Source of the DNA: an uncultured Cellvibrio sp.
GTDB lineage: Bacteria > Pseudomonadota > Gammaproteobacteria > Pseudomonadales > Cellvibrionaceae
Assembly: GCA_946886255.1 (NCBI GenBank)
Contig: CAMPIG010000250.1
Span: 1-7,110, forward strand
Length of the DNA stretch: 7,110 nucleotides
Direction: 5' to 3'
The translations under genes and the position numbers were made by a program. Below the pieces are notes generated by a model. The model saw nothing but the letters and a program-made list of their open reading frames with translations. It had not been told where the DNA came from and made no database searches. This document shows positions 1 through 5,613 of this stretch, one piece after another. Each line of letters starts with the position of its first letter. The first letter of the stretch is position 1.

Positions 1-77
1 GCCTGACGCTCTTCGCGCGGACAGGCGACCTGGTATTCCTTGTCGAGGATCTTCACAAACACGGTTTCGTTGCTCAC
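1..77 (-). CDS. zapA: Cell division protein ZapA, N-terminal fragment (runs off the left edge)
   Basis: ZapA is a small cytoplasmic protein that binds FtsZ and promotes bundling of its protofilaments at the division ring. Only the first 25 codons are in the window. They translate as (M)SNETVFVKILDKEYQVAC followed by PREERQ, which matches the characteristic ZapA opening: a beta strand with the ILDKEY-VAC pattern and then a Pro-(x)-Glu-Glu helix start. The start is the GTG at 77..75 on the minus strand. An in-frame TAA lies 18 nt upstream (95..93) with no ATG between, and GGAG (90..87) sits 9 nt before the GTG. The gene lies 29 nt downstream of the coiled-coil gene at 107-313 and is probably co-transcribed with it. 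In many gammaproteobacteria 6S RNA follows zapA, but that region is outside this window. The family call is confident even though the fragment is short. Confidence 0.88.
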   Translation of the reverse strand, partial: MSNETVFVKILDKEYQVACPREERQ

Positions 78-86
78 TGGGTAAAT

Positions 87-90
87 CTCC
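87..90 (-). promoter_or_regulatory. Ribosome binding site of zapA
   Basis: GGAG on the minus strand lies 9 nt before the GTG at 77. Together with the in-frame TAA at 95..93 it fixes the GTG as the zapA start. Confidence 0.7.
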
Positions 91-106
91 GCTTATGACG
101 TACCGC

Positions 107-313
107 TTATTCCGCATCCAGACTTTTCAGGTGGGCGATCATGGCTTCCACCCGGCTGCGGGCCAGTTCATTCTTCTCGATCAGTCGTTCGCGCTCACGC
201 TGCCATTCACCTTCGCGCGCTTTCAACTGTGCATTTTCCTGTTGCAGGCGGTTGCACAGCAGAATCAGGCGATCCAGCTTGGTTTCCAATGAGAGTAGAA
301 GGTCGTCAGACAT
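107..313 (-). CDS. Small coiled-coil protein, TIGR02449 / ZapB-like family
   Basis: This 68-residue, highly charged protein begins MSDDLLLSLETKLDRLILL and is almost entirely a predicted coiled coil. Leucine, isoleucine and methionine recur at heptad-like spacing from residue 5 to the end, with Arg/Glu/Lys/Gln between and no membrane segment. Its length, composition and position directly upstream of zapA match the uncharacterised TIGR02449 proteins of Pseudomonas-like gammaproteobacteria. The resemblance to ZapB, the coiled-coil partner of ZapA, makes a role at the division ring a reasonable inference, but nothing in the sequence proves it. The open frame extends upstream to a TTG at 370. That TTG lies in the -35 box of a strong promoter whose start site would fall near 335, so the ATG at 313 is preferred. 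No clear Shine-Dalgarno sequence precedes it in a leader of about 22 nt. Confidence 0.85.
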   Translation of the reverse strand: MSDDLLLSLETKLDRLILLCNRLQQENAQLKAREGEWQRERERLIEKNELARSRVEAMIAHLKSLDAE

Positions 314-341
314 GATAATGGCCAATAATGATGCAGCGGCT

Positions 342-370
342 ACTATATTGCGCCCTCCGCAGGTGGTCAA
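342..370 (-). promoter_or_regulatory. Sigma70-type promoter for the coiled-coil gene and zapA
   Basis: On the minus strand TTGACC (370..365, 5 of 6 matches to TTGACA) is followed by a spacer of exactly 17 bp and TATAGT (347..342, 5 of 6 matches to TATAAT). Transcription would begin near 335, giving a leader of about 22 nt before the ATG at 313. It faces the coiled-coil gene and zapA. This is the best promoter match I found in the window. Confidence 0.75.
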
Positions 371-384
371 TGATTGCGGCGCGG

Positions 385-437
385 TTATTCACATTTATTC
401 AAGTAGTTTCGAGGAAACCGCGTTAACACATGAATAA
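385..437. repeat. Three copies of TTATTCA in the divergent intergenic region
   Basis: TTATTCA occurs at 385-391 and 395-401 on the plus strand, spaced 10 bp apart or about one helical turn. A third copy lies inverted at 431-437 (TGAATAA). The first and third extend to an 8-bp inverted pair, GTTATTCA (384-391) and TGAATAAC (431-438). The direct pair lies just upstream of the -35 box of the minus-strand promoter. It could be an operator or UP-like element, but the motif is AT-rich and short, so chance remains possible. Confidence 0.3.
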
Positions 438-537
438 CAAGATAGTTTTTCATTTCATTGCGTGTCTGTTGATGGGCACACACAAGAATGTCTCGCCCGA
501 TCCTCCGGTGAATCGTGATAGCATTTGGCGATTGTCC

Positions 538-544
538 AAGAGAG
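538..544 (+). promoter_or_regulatory. Likely ribosome binding site of ygfB
   Basis: The purine run AAGAGAG ends 6 nt before the ATG at 551. It supports that ATG over the upstream in-frame GTG at 515. Confidence 0.5.
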
Positions 545-550
545 CGTGTT

Positions 551-1129
551 ATGACTGATTTATCCCCTTCGCATTTTGATGATTTATGCAACCTGTTGCT
601 GCCGTTGGGTGCACTTAATAGCCCTGCTGAGTTGCACGGTTTGCTGTGCGGCAAGTTATGCGGCGGTGAAGCTTTGAGCGAAACCCGTTGGTTACTGGAT
701 GCCGTGGAATTTCTTGATTTTACCCAGGCTCCGGACGAATCGGTCCGGGCAGCGCTCAGCAAACTGTATCAGGAAGCCTCGGCGCAATTGCGTGGCGAAG
801 CGTTTGAGCTGGTGTTGATCCTGCCCGACGATGAGAGCGATATCGAGCAGCGCCTGACAGCGGTGGGGCAGTGGTGTTATGGCTTTTTGTCCGGCTTTGG
901 CAGTGTCGCTGCTGTGGGGCAGCAAGAAATATCCGAAGAATCCGAAGAAATCTTGCGCGATCTGGCATCCATCGCGCAGATTGATGTCGATGTGGAAGAA
1001 GACGAAGAGAGCGAGGCAGATTACACAGAGTTGACTGAATATATTCGTATGGCCGCTACTTCGCTGTATCTGGAATTTGCTACGGCAGCCCCCGCGGCTG
1101 CCGAACAACAACCGCCTACCCTTCATTGA
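551..1129 (+). CDS. ygfB: UPF0149 family protein YgfB
   Basis: This 192-residue acidic, all-helical cytoplasmic protein belongs to the UPF0149 (YgfB/YecA) family. Supporting blocks are SPAELHGLLCGKLCGG (residues 24-39), LPDD (91-94), the W-C-GFLSGFG segment (108-117), a very acidic stretch (146-158, EDEESEAD) and a C-terminal helix TEYIRMAA (162-169). As I recall it, E. coli YgfB also ends in PTLH, as this protein does (189-192), and has nearly the same length. The biochemical role is unsettled. In Pseudomonas aeruginosa YgfB has been linked to beta-lactam resistance through repression of the amidase gene ampDh3. The ATG at 551 is chosen over a GTG at 515 because AAGAGAG (538-544) precedes it at a spacing of 6 nt and the length then fits the family. 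It is the first plus-strand gene of the cluster, and pepP follows after 22 nt. I see no clear plus-strand promoter upstream. Confidence 0.93.
   Translation: MTDLSPSHFDDLCNLLLPLGALNSPAELHGLLCGKLCGGEALSETRWLLDAVEFLDFTQAPDESVRAALSKLYQEASAQLRGEAFELVLILPDDESDIEQRLTAVGQWCYGFLSGFGSVAAVGQQEISEESEEILRDLASIAQIDVDVEEDEESEADYTELTEYIRMAATSLYLEFATAAPAAAEQQPPTLH
1083..1103 (+). other. Perfect 8-bp GC-rich hairpin at the 3' end of ygfB
   Basis: CGGCAGCC (1083-1090) and GGCTGCCG (1096-1103) are perfectly complementary around a 5-nt loop, CCCGC. The hairpin lies within the last codons of ygfB, over the Ala/Pro-rich tail, and about 48 nt upstream of the pepP ATG. No T-run follows, so it is not a standard intrinsic terminator. 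It may simply reflect GC-rich alanine and proline codons, or it may affect RNA stability or pepP translation. Confidence 0.4.
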
Positions 1130-1151
1130 ATCGCGTGAGACCGTTGTCGCT

Positions 1152-2465
1152 ATGAGAATTACCAAGCAGGAATTCGCTCGCCGTCGCAAAACCCTGATGG
1201 GGTTAATGGAGCCTAACAGTATCGCCATTGTGGCTGCCGCACCGGAAAAACCGCGCAGCCGTGACACGGATTATCCTTACCGGCAGGACAGTGACCTGTT
1301 TTACCTGTCCGGATTTTCCGAGCCGCAAACGGTTCTGGTTTTGATTCCCGGTCGCCCCCACGGGGAATATGTGTTGTTTGTGCGTGAGCGCGATCGCGAA
1401 CGGGAAATCTGGGACGGTTATCGCGCCGGTCCGGAAGGGGCATGTAGCGAGTATGAAGCCGATGATGCATTTCCTATCGACGACATAGATGACATCCTGC
1501 CTGGCTTGATTGAAGGCCGCGAGCGCGTGTATTACGCGATGGGCAAAGACAGTGAATTTGATAAGCAGGTGATGGATTGGGTGAACACCATTCGCGCCAA
1601 GGTCCGCTCCGGCGCTACACCACCGGGTGAATTTTTAGACCTGAGTCATTTTCTGCACGACATGCGCTTGTTTAAAAGTGCCGCCGAATTGCGTGTGATG
1701 CGCGAAGCCGGTGAGATTTCTGCCCGCGCCCATGTGCGTGCTATGAAGCTCTGCAAACCGGGCTTGATGGAATATCAGCTTGAAGCCGAAATCCTTCACG
1801 AATTCGGCATGAACGGCGCCCGCGCTCCGGCATACAACAGCATCGTCGGTGGCGGTAAAAATGGCTGCATCCTGCATTACATTGAAAACAGCGCACCGTT
1901 AAAAAGCGGTGATCTGGTGCTGATTGACGCGGGGTGTGAGCTCGAGAGTTATGCCGCTGATATTACCCGAACATTTCCTGTCAACGGCAAATTCAGTCCA
2001 GAACAAAAGGCGTTATACGAGATTGTCTTGCACGCCCAGGAAGCCGCCATTGCCACGGTAAAACCGGGCAACCATTGGAATGATCCGCACAATGCTACTG
2101 TGCAGGTGATTACCGAGGGGCTAGTGGAACTGGGATTATTGGAAGGCAAGGTGGAGGAGCTGATCGCTGCCGAGGCTTACAAAGAGTTTTACATGCACCG
2201 CGCCGGCCATTGGCTGGGTATGGATGTGCATGATGTCGGCGATTACAAAGTCGGTGGTGAATGGCGTGTGTTGGAGCCGGGCATGGTCCTGACCGTTGAG
2301 CCGGGTATTTATGTCGCGCCGGATAACGAACGTGTCGCCAAAAAATGGCGTGGTATCGGTATTCGCATTGAAGATGACGTGGCCATCACCAAAGATGGTT
2401 GTGAGATTCTCACCAAAGATGTTCCAAAACGTGTCGATGAAATTGAAGCGCTGATGGCGGGTTAA
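1152..2465 (+). CDS. pepP: Xaa-Pro aminopeptidase (aminopeptidase P, PepP)
   Basis: PepP is a cytoplasmic dimetal (usually manganese) peptidase that removes an N-terminal residue preceding proline. The 437-residue product is close in length to E. coli PepP (441). The N-terminal aminopeptidase-P domain (about 1-170) carries the family pattern DTDYPYRQDSDLFYLSGF. The C-terminal pita-bread domain has all five metal ligands: D259 (VLIDAG), D270 (AADITRTF), H353 (RAGHWLGMDVHD), E383 (LTVEPGIY) and E407 (IRIEDDV). The catalytic-site histidines H242 (LHYIEN) and H360 are also present, so the enzyme should be active. The ATG at 1152 is used rather than an upstream in-frame TTG at 1077, which would overlap ygfB and add a tail foreign to the family. 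The Shine-Dalgarno sequence is weak (TGAGA at 1136-1140), which suggests translation partly dependent on the upstream ygfB. ubiH follows after 45 nt. Confidence 0.96.
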   Translation: MRITKQEFARRRKTLMGLMEPNSIAIVAAAPEKPRSRDTDYPYRQDSDLFYLSGFSEPQTVLVLIPGRPHGEYVLFVRERDREREIWDGYRAGPEGACSEYEADDAFPIDDIDDILPGLIEGRERVYYAMGKDSEFDKQVMDWVNTIRAKVRSGATPPGEFLDLSHFLHDMRLFKSAAELRVMREAGEISARAHVRAMKLCKPGLMEYQLEAEILHEFGMNGARAPAYNSIVGGGKNGCILHYIENSAPLKSGDLVLIDAGCELESYAADITRTFPVNGKFSPEQKALYEIVLHAQEAAIATVKPGNHWNDPHNATVQVITEGLVELGLLEGKVEELIAAEAYKEFYMHRAGHWLGMDVHDVGDYKVGGEWRVLEPGMVLTVEPGIYVAPDNERVAKKWRGIGIRIEDDVAITKDGCEILTKDVPKRVDEIEALMAG

Positions 2466-2510
2466 CCCCGTCGCTCGCTGTGTTCCGATAATTAACGCCA
2501 GCCGTTACGC

Positions 2511-3782
2511 ATGACCTCAAACGAGCAATTTGATATCGCCATTATTGGCGGCGGCATGGTGGGTACCAGTCTCGCCAGTTTGCTGTCGGCCAGTGGCTGC
2601 GGCTGGCGGATTGCCTTGATCGAAGCCAACCCTTTTTTAGCTACCGATACCATCTCGAACTACACCTCCCATTTTGATGCGCGCTCTACAGCCTTGTCTC
2701 ACGGCAGCGTCGAGATCTTCCGTGAGTTGGATCTCTGGAAGCAGCTGCAACAACATGCAACGCCGATTCGTCAGGTGCATGTGTCGGATCGCGGCCATTT
2801 TGCTGGCAGCGTTATTGATGCTCGTGAACAAGGTATTGATGCGGTTGGTCATGTGTTGGAAAACACCTGGCTTGGTCGTGTGTTGGCAAATCATGTACAG
2901 CAGCAGACCGACATTCAGTGTTATTCGCCGGCACGCGTACAGCAGTTGCTCCCGCTGCAACAGGGCGCGCGCCTGCGACTGGATTACCAAGGCACAGCCG
3001 TCGAGCTGCAATGCCGGTTGGCGATCATTGCCGACGGTGGCGACTCGCCCTTGCGACGCGCCCTGGGTATTGATACTGAGGTAACGGACTATCAGCAGAC
3101 GGCATTGATTGCCAATGTCGAATTTTCCGAATCCCATCGGGGTGTGGCTTACGAGCGTTTTACCGATCAGGGGCCACTGGCGCTTTTGCCCTTGGGTGAA
3201 ACGGAGCAAGGGCAGCGAGCAGCACTGGTGTGGACGCTTCCGCCGGATAAAGCAAGGCACCGCATGAGCCTGAATGACGCAGCGTTTCTCGCGCAATTGC
3301 AACACGTTTTTGGTCATCGCTTGGGGCGTTTCATGCGCGTGAGCCAGCGTCAGACGTTTCCGTTGCAACTGATTACGGCGTGTGAACAGATTCGTTCCGG
3401 TGTTGTGTTGGTGGGTAATGCCGCACACTTTTTACATCCAGTGGCGGGGCAGGGTTTTAATCTGGCATTGCGCGATGGTGTGGTATTAACCGAGATACTG
3501 ACGGAAGCCCACCGGCTGAAAAAATCGCCGGGCGAACTCGCGGCTTTGCAAACTTATCTTGAGCGGCAGCAGCGCGACCAGGCGCTTACGATCACTTTCA
3601 GTGATCGCCTGGTGCGTTTATTTTCATCGGACCATTTACCTTTAATTGCGTTGCGCCACTTGGGATTTATCAGTCTGGCGGCGCTGCCGGTCGCCAAACA
3701 TTATTTTGCTGAACACACCATGGGAACCGCCGGGCGCAGTCCGCGCTGGCGCGCCTCCGGTTTTGAAACGGAATCCTCATGA
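2511..3782 (+). CDS. ubiH: 2-octaprenyl-6-methoxyphenol hydroxylase (UbiH), FAD-dependent
   Basis: UbiH is a flavoprotein monooxygenase that uses FAD, NAD(P)H and O2 to hydroxylate ring C1 in aerobic ubiquinone biosynthesis, acting in the cytoplasm with the membrane-associated Ubi complex. The 423-residue product has an N-terminal Rossmann motif GGGMVG (13-18) with the ribose-binding acid E38. It also has the DG motif (ADGGDSPLR, D175-G176) and the third FAD motif VGNAAHFLHPVAGQGFNL (301-318). That third motif reads GN where most relatives read GD. GN is usual for UbiH, which helps separate this gene from its paralogue downstream. Its order after pepP and before the VisC-type gene matches the E. 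coli arrangement. No good Shine-Dalgarno sequence precedes the ATG at 2511. The stop overlaps the ubiI start (ATGA at 3779-3782), which suggests translational coupling. The protein is about 30 residues longer than E. coli UbiH (392). Confidence 0.93.
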   Translation: MTSNEQFDIAIIGGGMVGTSLASLLSASGCGWRIALIEANPFLATDTISNYTSHFDARSTALSHGSVEIFRELDLWKQLQQHATPIRQVHVSDRGHFAGSVIDAREQGIDAVGHVLENTWLGRVLANHVQQQTDIQCYSPARVQQLLPLQQGARLRLDYQGTAVELQCRLAIIADGGDSPLRRALGIDTEVTDYQQTALIANVEFSESHRGVAYERFTDQGPLALLPLGETEQGQRAALVWTLPPDKARHRMSLNDAAFLAQLQHVFGHRLGRFMRVSQRQTFPLQLITACEQIRSGVVLVGNAAHFLHPVAGQGFNLALRDGVVLTEILTEAHRLKKSPGELAALQTYLERQQRDQALTITFSDRLVRLFSSDHLPLIALRHLGFISLAALPVAKHYFAEHTMGTAGRSPRWRASGFETESS

Positions 3783-4999
3783 ACCATTCTCCGCACGACT
3801 ATGATCTGATCCTGGTGGGTTCCGGCCTGGTCGGCGCCAGCCTGGCCTGCGCGCTGGCGATGCTGGAGACGGGAAAGCAATTGCGCATCGCCATGATTGA
3901 GGCTGGCGGCGATATGCCGTGCTACAGCGGTGAGCAATTTGATCCGCGTGTGGTCGCGCTGACACCGGCGTCCAGGCATTGGCTTGAGCGGTTGCAGGTG
4001 TGGGAAGCGATCCGGCAGGAGCGTATTTGCTCCTATCACGATATGAATGTGTGGGATGGCGAAGGTACGGCCGCGATCCATTTTTCCAGTGCCGATGTAC
4101 GACAGGATTGCTTGGGTCACATTGTCGAAAACTCTGTCGCTGTGCGTGCCTTGCGCGAACGCTTAACACAGTTGCCGCAGGTTGAGGTGATGCAACCGGT
4201 CAGCATAGTCGAGCTGCGTGGACCGCAACCTATGCAGCCCGATGTACAGGTTACCTTGAGTAATGGCAACACGCTGCAAGCACCACTCCTGATCGCAGCC
4301 GATGGAGCGCAGTCCCGCGTGCGGGACTTGGCCGCGTTTCGCACGCGCGAGTGGGATTATCAACAGCAGGCGATTGTGACCACCGTCCGAACCAGCCAAT
4401 CTCATGAGCACACCGCTTGGCAACGCTTTATGCATACCGGCCCGTTGGCTTTTTTACCCTTGCAGGAAGCGGGTGATACACATCATTGTTCCATTGTCTG
4501 GTCTGCCGATACGCCCTTGGCGGAAGAATTAATGGCATTGGACGCGGCTGCATTTTGTGAGCGACTGGGTTTTGCCTTTGAGCATCGCCTGGGAAACATT
4601 GAGCACTGTGCAGAGCGTTTTTGTGTGCCTCTGCGTCAGCGTCATGCGCAGCAATACTGTCAGCCGGGTATCGTGCTGGTGGGGGACGCCGCCCACAATA
4701 TTCATCCGCTGGCCGGGCAGGGCGTGAACCTCGGTCTATTGGATGCCGCCGCTTTAACCAATGAGATTGAACGCGCACTGATGCGTAAAATTCCCTTGGC
4801 CGACTATTCGATTTTGCGTCGCTATCAGCGTCAACGTCTCGCGGGAAATCTCGGCATGATGAGCGCGATGGAAGGTTTCAAAAGGTTATTCGGCCATCGC
4901 TCGCTCGAAGTCACACTGTTGCGCAATATCGGGCTGCAAACATTTAATGATTTACCGTTGTTGAAAAATTATCTGGTGAAACAGGTTATGGGGGTGTAA
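3779..4999 (+). CDS. ubiI: 2-octaprenylphenol hydroxylase UbiI (VisC-type), FAD-dependent
   Basis: UbiI is the paralogue of UbiH that hydroxylates ring C5 early in aerobic ubiquinone biosynthesis. The 406-residue product carries the Rossmann motif GSGLVG (14-19) with E41, the DG motif (AADGAQSRVR, D175-G176) and a canonical GD motif, VGDAAHNIHPLAGQGVNLG (301-319). The segment after it, LDAAALTNEI (321-330), is characteristic of VisC/UbiI rather than UbiH. A GGA (3770-3772) in the end of ubiH lies 6 nt before the ATG, and the start overlaps the ubiH stop by 4 nt. The two enzymes look like an old tandem duplication that has diverged. Exact ring specificity is inferred from motif type and gene order. 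Some bacteria carry Ubi hydroxylases with altered or multiple positions, so specificity cannot be proved from sequence alone. Confidence 0.92.
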   Translation: MNHSPHDYDLILVGSGLVGASLACALAMLETGKQLRIAMIEAGGDMPCYSGEQFDPRVVALTPASRHWLERLQVWEAIRQERICSYHDMNVWDGEGTAAIHFSSADVRQDCLGHIVENSVAVRALRERLTQLPQVEVMQPVSIVELRGPQPMQPDVQVTLSNGNTLQAPLLIAADGAQSRVRDLAAFRTREWDYQQQAIVTTVRTSQSHEHTAWQRFMHTGPLAFLPLQEAGDTHHCSIVWSADTPLAEELMALDAAAFCERLGFAFEHRLGNIEHCAERFCVPLRQRHAQQYCQPGIVLVGDAAHNIHPLAGQGVNLGLLDAAALTNEIERALMRKIPLADYSILRRYQRQRLAGNLGMMSAMEGFKRLFGHRSLEVTLLRNIGLQTFNDLPLLKNYLVKQVMGV

Positions 5000-5032
5000 A
5001 TGATGGGCATTAACCGCAAGGGTACGTTATGA
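5000..5032 (+). other. Ten-codon mini-ORF overlapping the start of the MgtC-like gene
   Basis: An ATG at 5000, just after the ubiI stop (TAA 4997-4999), opens a ten-codon frame reading MMGINRKGTL. It ends in TGA at 5030-5032 and so overlaps the MgtC-like start (ATG 5029-5031) as ATGA. A G-rich stretch, GGGGGTG at 4990-4996, precedes it at a spacing suited to the second ATG at 5003. It could be a translated leader or coupling peptide. A chance frame in a 29-nt gap is equally plausible. Confidence 0.25.
5018..5023 (+). promoter_or_regulatory. Ribosome binding site of the MgtC-like gene
   Basis: AAGGGT lies 5 nt before the ATG at 5029. It is one of the better Shine-Dalgarno matches on the plus strand of this window and supports that start. 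Confidence 0.6.
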
Positions 5033-5523
5033 CGATTGCTGACATTATCTCGATTGCACCTTTCCAATGGCACGCCATCGGTACGGCCGTGTTGTGTGGT
5101 TTTATCATCGGTCTGGAGCGGCAATTGCGCGGCAAACCCGTGGGTATTCGGACATCGACGCTGATTACGTTGGGAACTTATATTTTTATTTCATCGGCGA
5201 CGCTGGTGCAGACAGATGCAACGGATCCGTCGCGGATTATCGGGCAGGTGATTACCGGTATCGGCTTTCTCGGTGCAGGTGTTATGTTGGCTCGCGATGG
5301 TGTGGTGCTCGGCGTCACGTCTGCCGCCACTATCTGGGCACTGGCTTCTATTGGTGTCTGCATCGCGGTTGGCTATGAAATTACGGCTATCAAGCTCTCA
5401 CTCATTGTTGTGTTTGTACTCACCGGTGTGGATTTGCTGGAGGATTATTCCCAGGCATTGACGCGCGGTGTGCATCGGAAATATCAAGGCTGGCGCGATC
5501 GTTCAAAACATAGTTCGGATTAA
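5029..5523 (+). CDS. MgtC/SapB family inner-membrane protein
   Basis: This 164-residue polytopic membrane protein carries the MgtC/SapB signature. GLERQLRGKPVGIRT (28-42) follows the first membrane helix, GIGFLGAGVML (77-87) lies in the third, and then come RDG (89-91) and TSAATIWA (97-104). Likely helices are at about 13-29, 43-60, 71-88, 98-115 and 119-135, ending in a basic cytoplasmic tail. Salmonella MgtC supports growth in low magnesium and inside macrophages and inhibits the F-ATPase. Many environmental homologues have no known role. This copy corresponds to the membrane domain only and lacks the soluble C-terminal domain of Salmonella MgtC, so that function should not be transferred directly. 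It begins 29 nt after ubiI with a good Shine-Dalgarno sequence (5018-5023), and may be read with the ubi genes. I see no terminator in the 90 nt that follow. Confidence 0.9.
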   Translation: MTIADIISIAPFQWHAIGTAVLCGFIIGLERQLRGKPVGIRTSTLITLGTYIFISSATLVQTDATDPSRIIGQVITGIGFLGAGVMLARDGVVLGVTSAATIWALASIGVCIAVGYEITAIKLSLIVVFVLTGVDLLEDYSQALTRGVHRKYQGWRDRSKHSSD

Positions 5524-5613
5524 TTACGGCGCTCTACTTTTTATCGCGCGCAATTATGTTGATCTGTCCTACCAGGAGCCCGCTCTATTCTCCCCTGCTA
5601 ACCGGATTTATGT

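Noticed and set aside
95..437. Plus-strand open frames at 95-292 and 141-437 opposite the coiled-coil gene
   Set aside because: They are antisense shadows of the charged coiled-coil gene, have Arg/Ser-rich low-complexity translations and lack ribosome binding sites.
515..550. Upstream GTG start giving YgfB twelve extra residues
   Set aside because: The ATG at 551 has the better purine-rich site and gives the usual family length and N-terminus.
2459..2468. Palindrome GGGTTAACCC at the pepP stop
   Set aside because: A 10-bp palindrome with no loop and no T-run is neither a terminator nor a convincing operator. A single copy this short is likely chance.
2637..3428. Long minus-strand open frame (263 codons) inside ubiH
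   Set aside because: It is antisense to a well-supported flavoprotein gene, shows no recognisable domain and has composition typical of a shadow frame.
3701..4169. Minus-strand frames across the ubiH-ubiI junction
   Set aside because: Both UbiH and UbiI carry all their FAD motifs in the plus frames, so the opposite frames are shadows.
5559..5589. Possible promoter TTGATC ... TCTATT before the oxidoreductase gene
   Set aside because: Each box matches only about 4 of 6 consensus positions and the spacer is 19 bp, which is too weak to call.
5524..5613. Search for an intrinsic terminator between the MgtC-like gene and the oxidoreductase
   Set aside because: No stem followed by a T-run was found. 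The GCGCGC stretch near 5545 is self-complementary but has no loop or tail.
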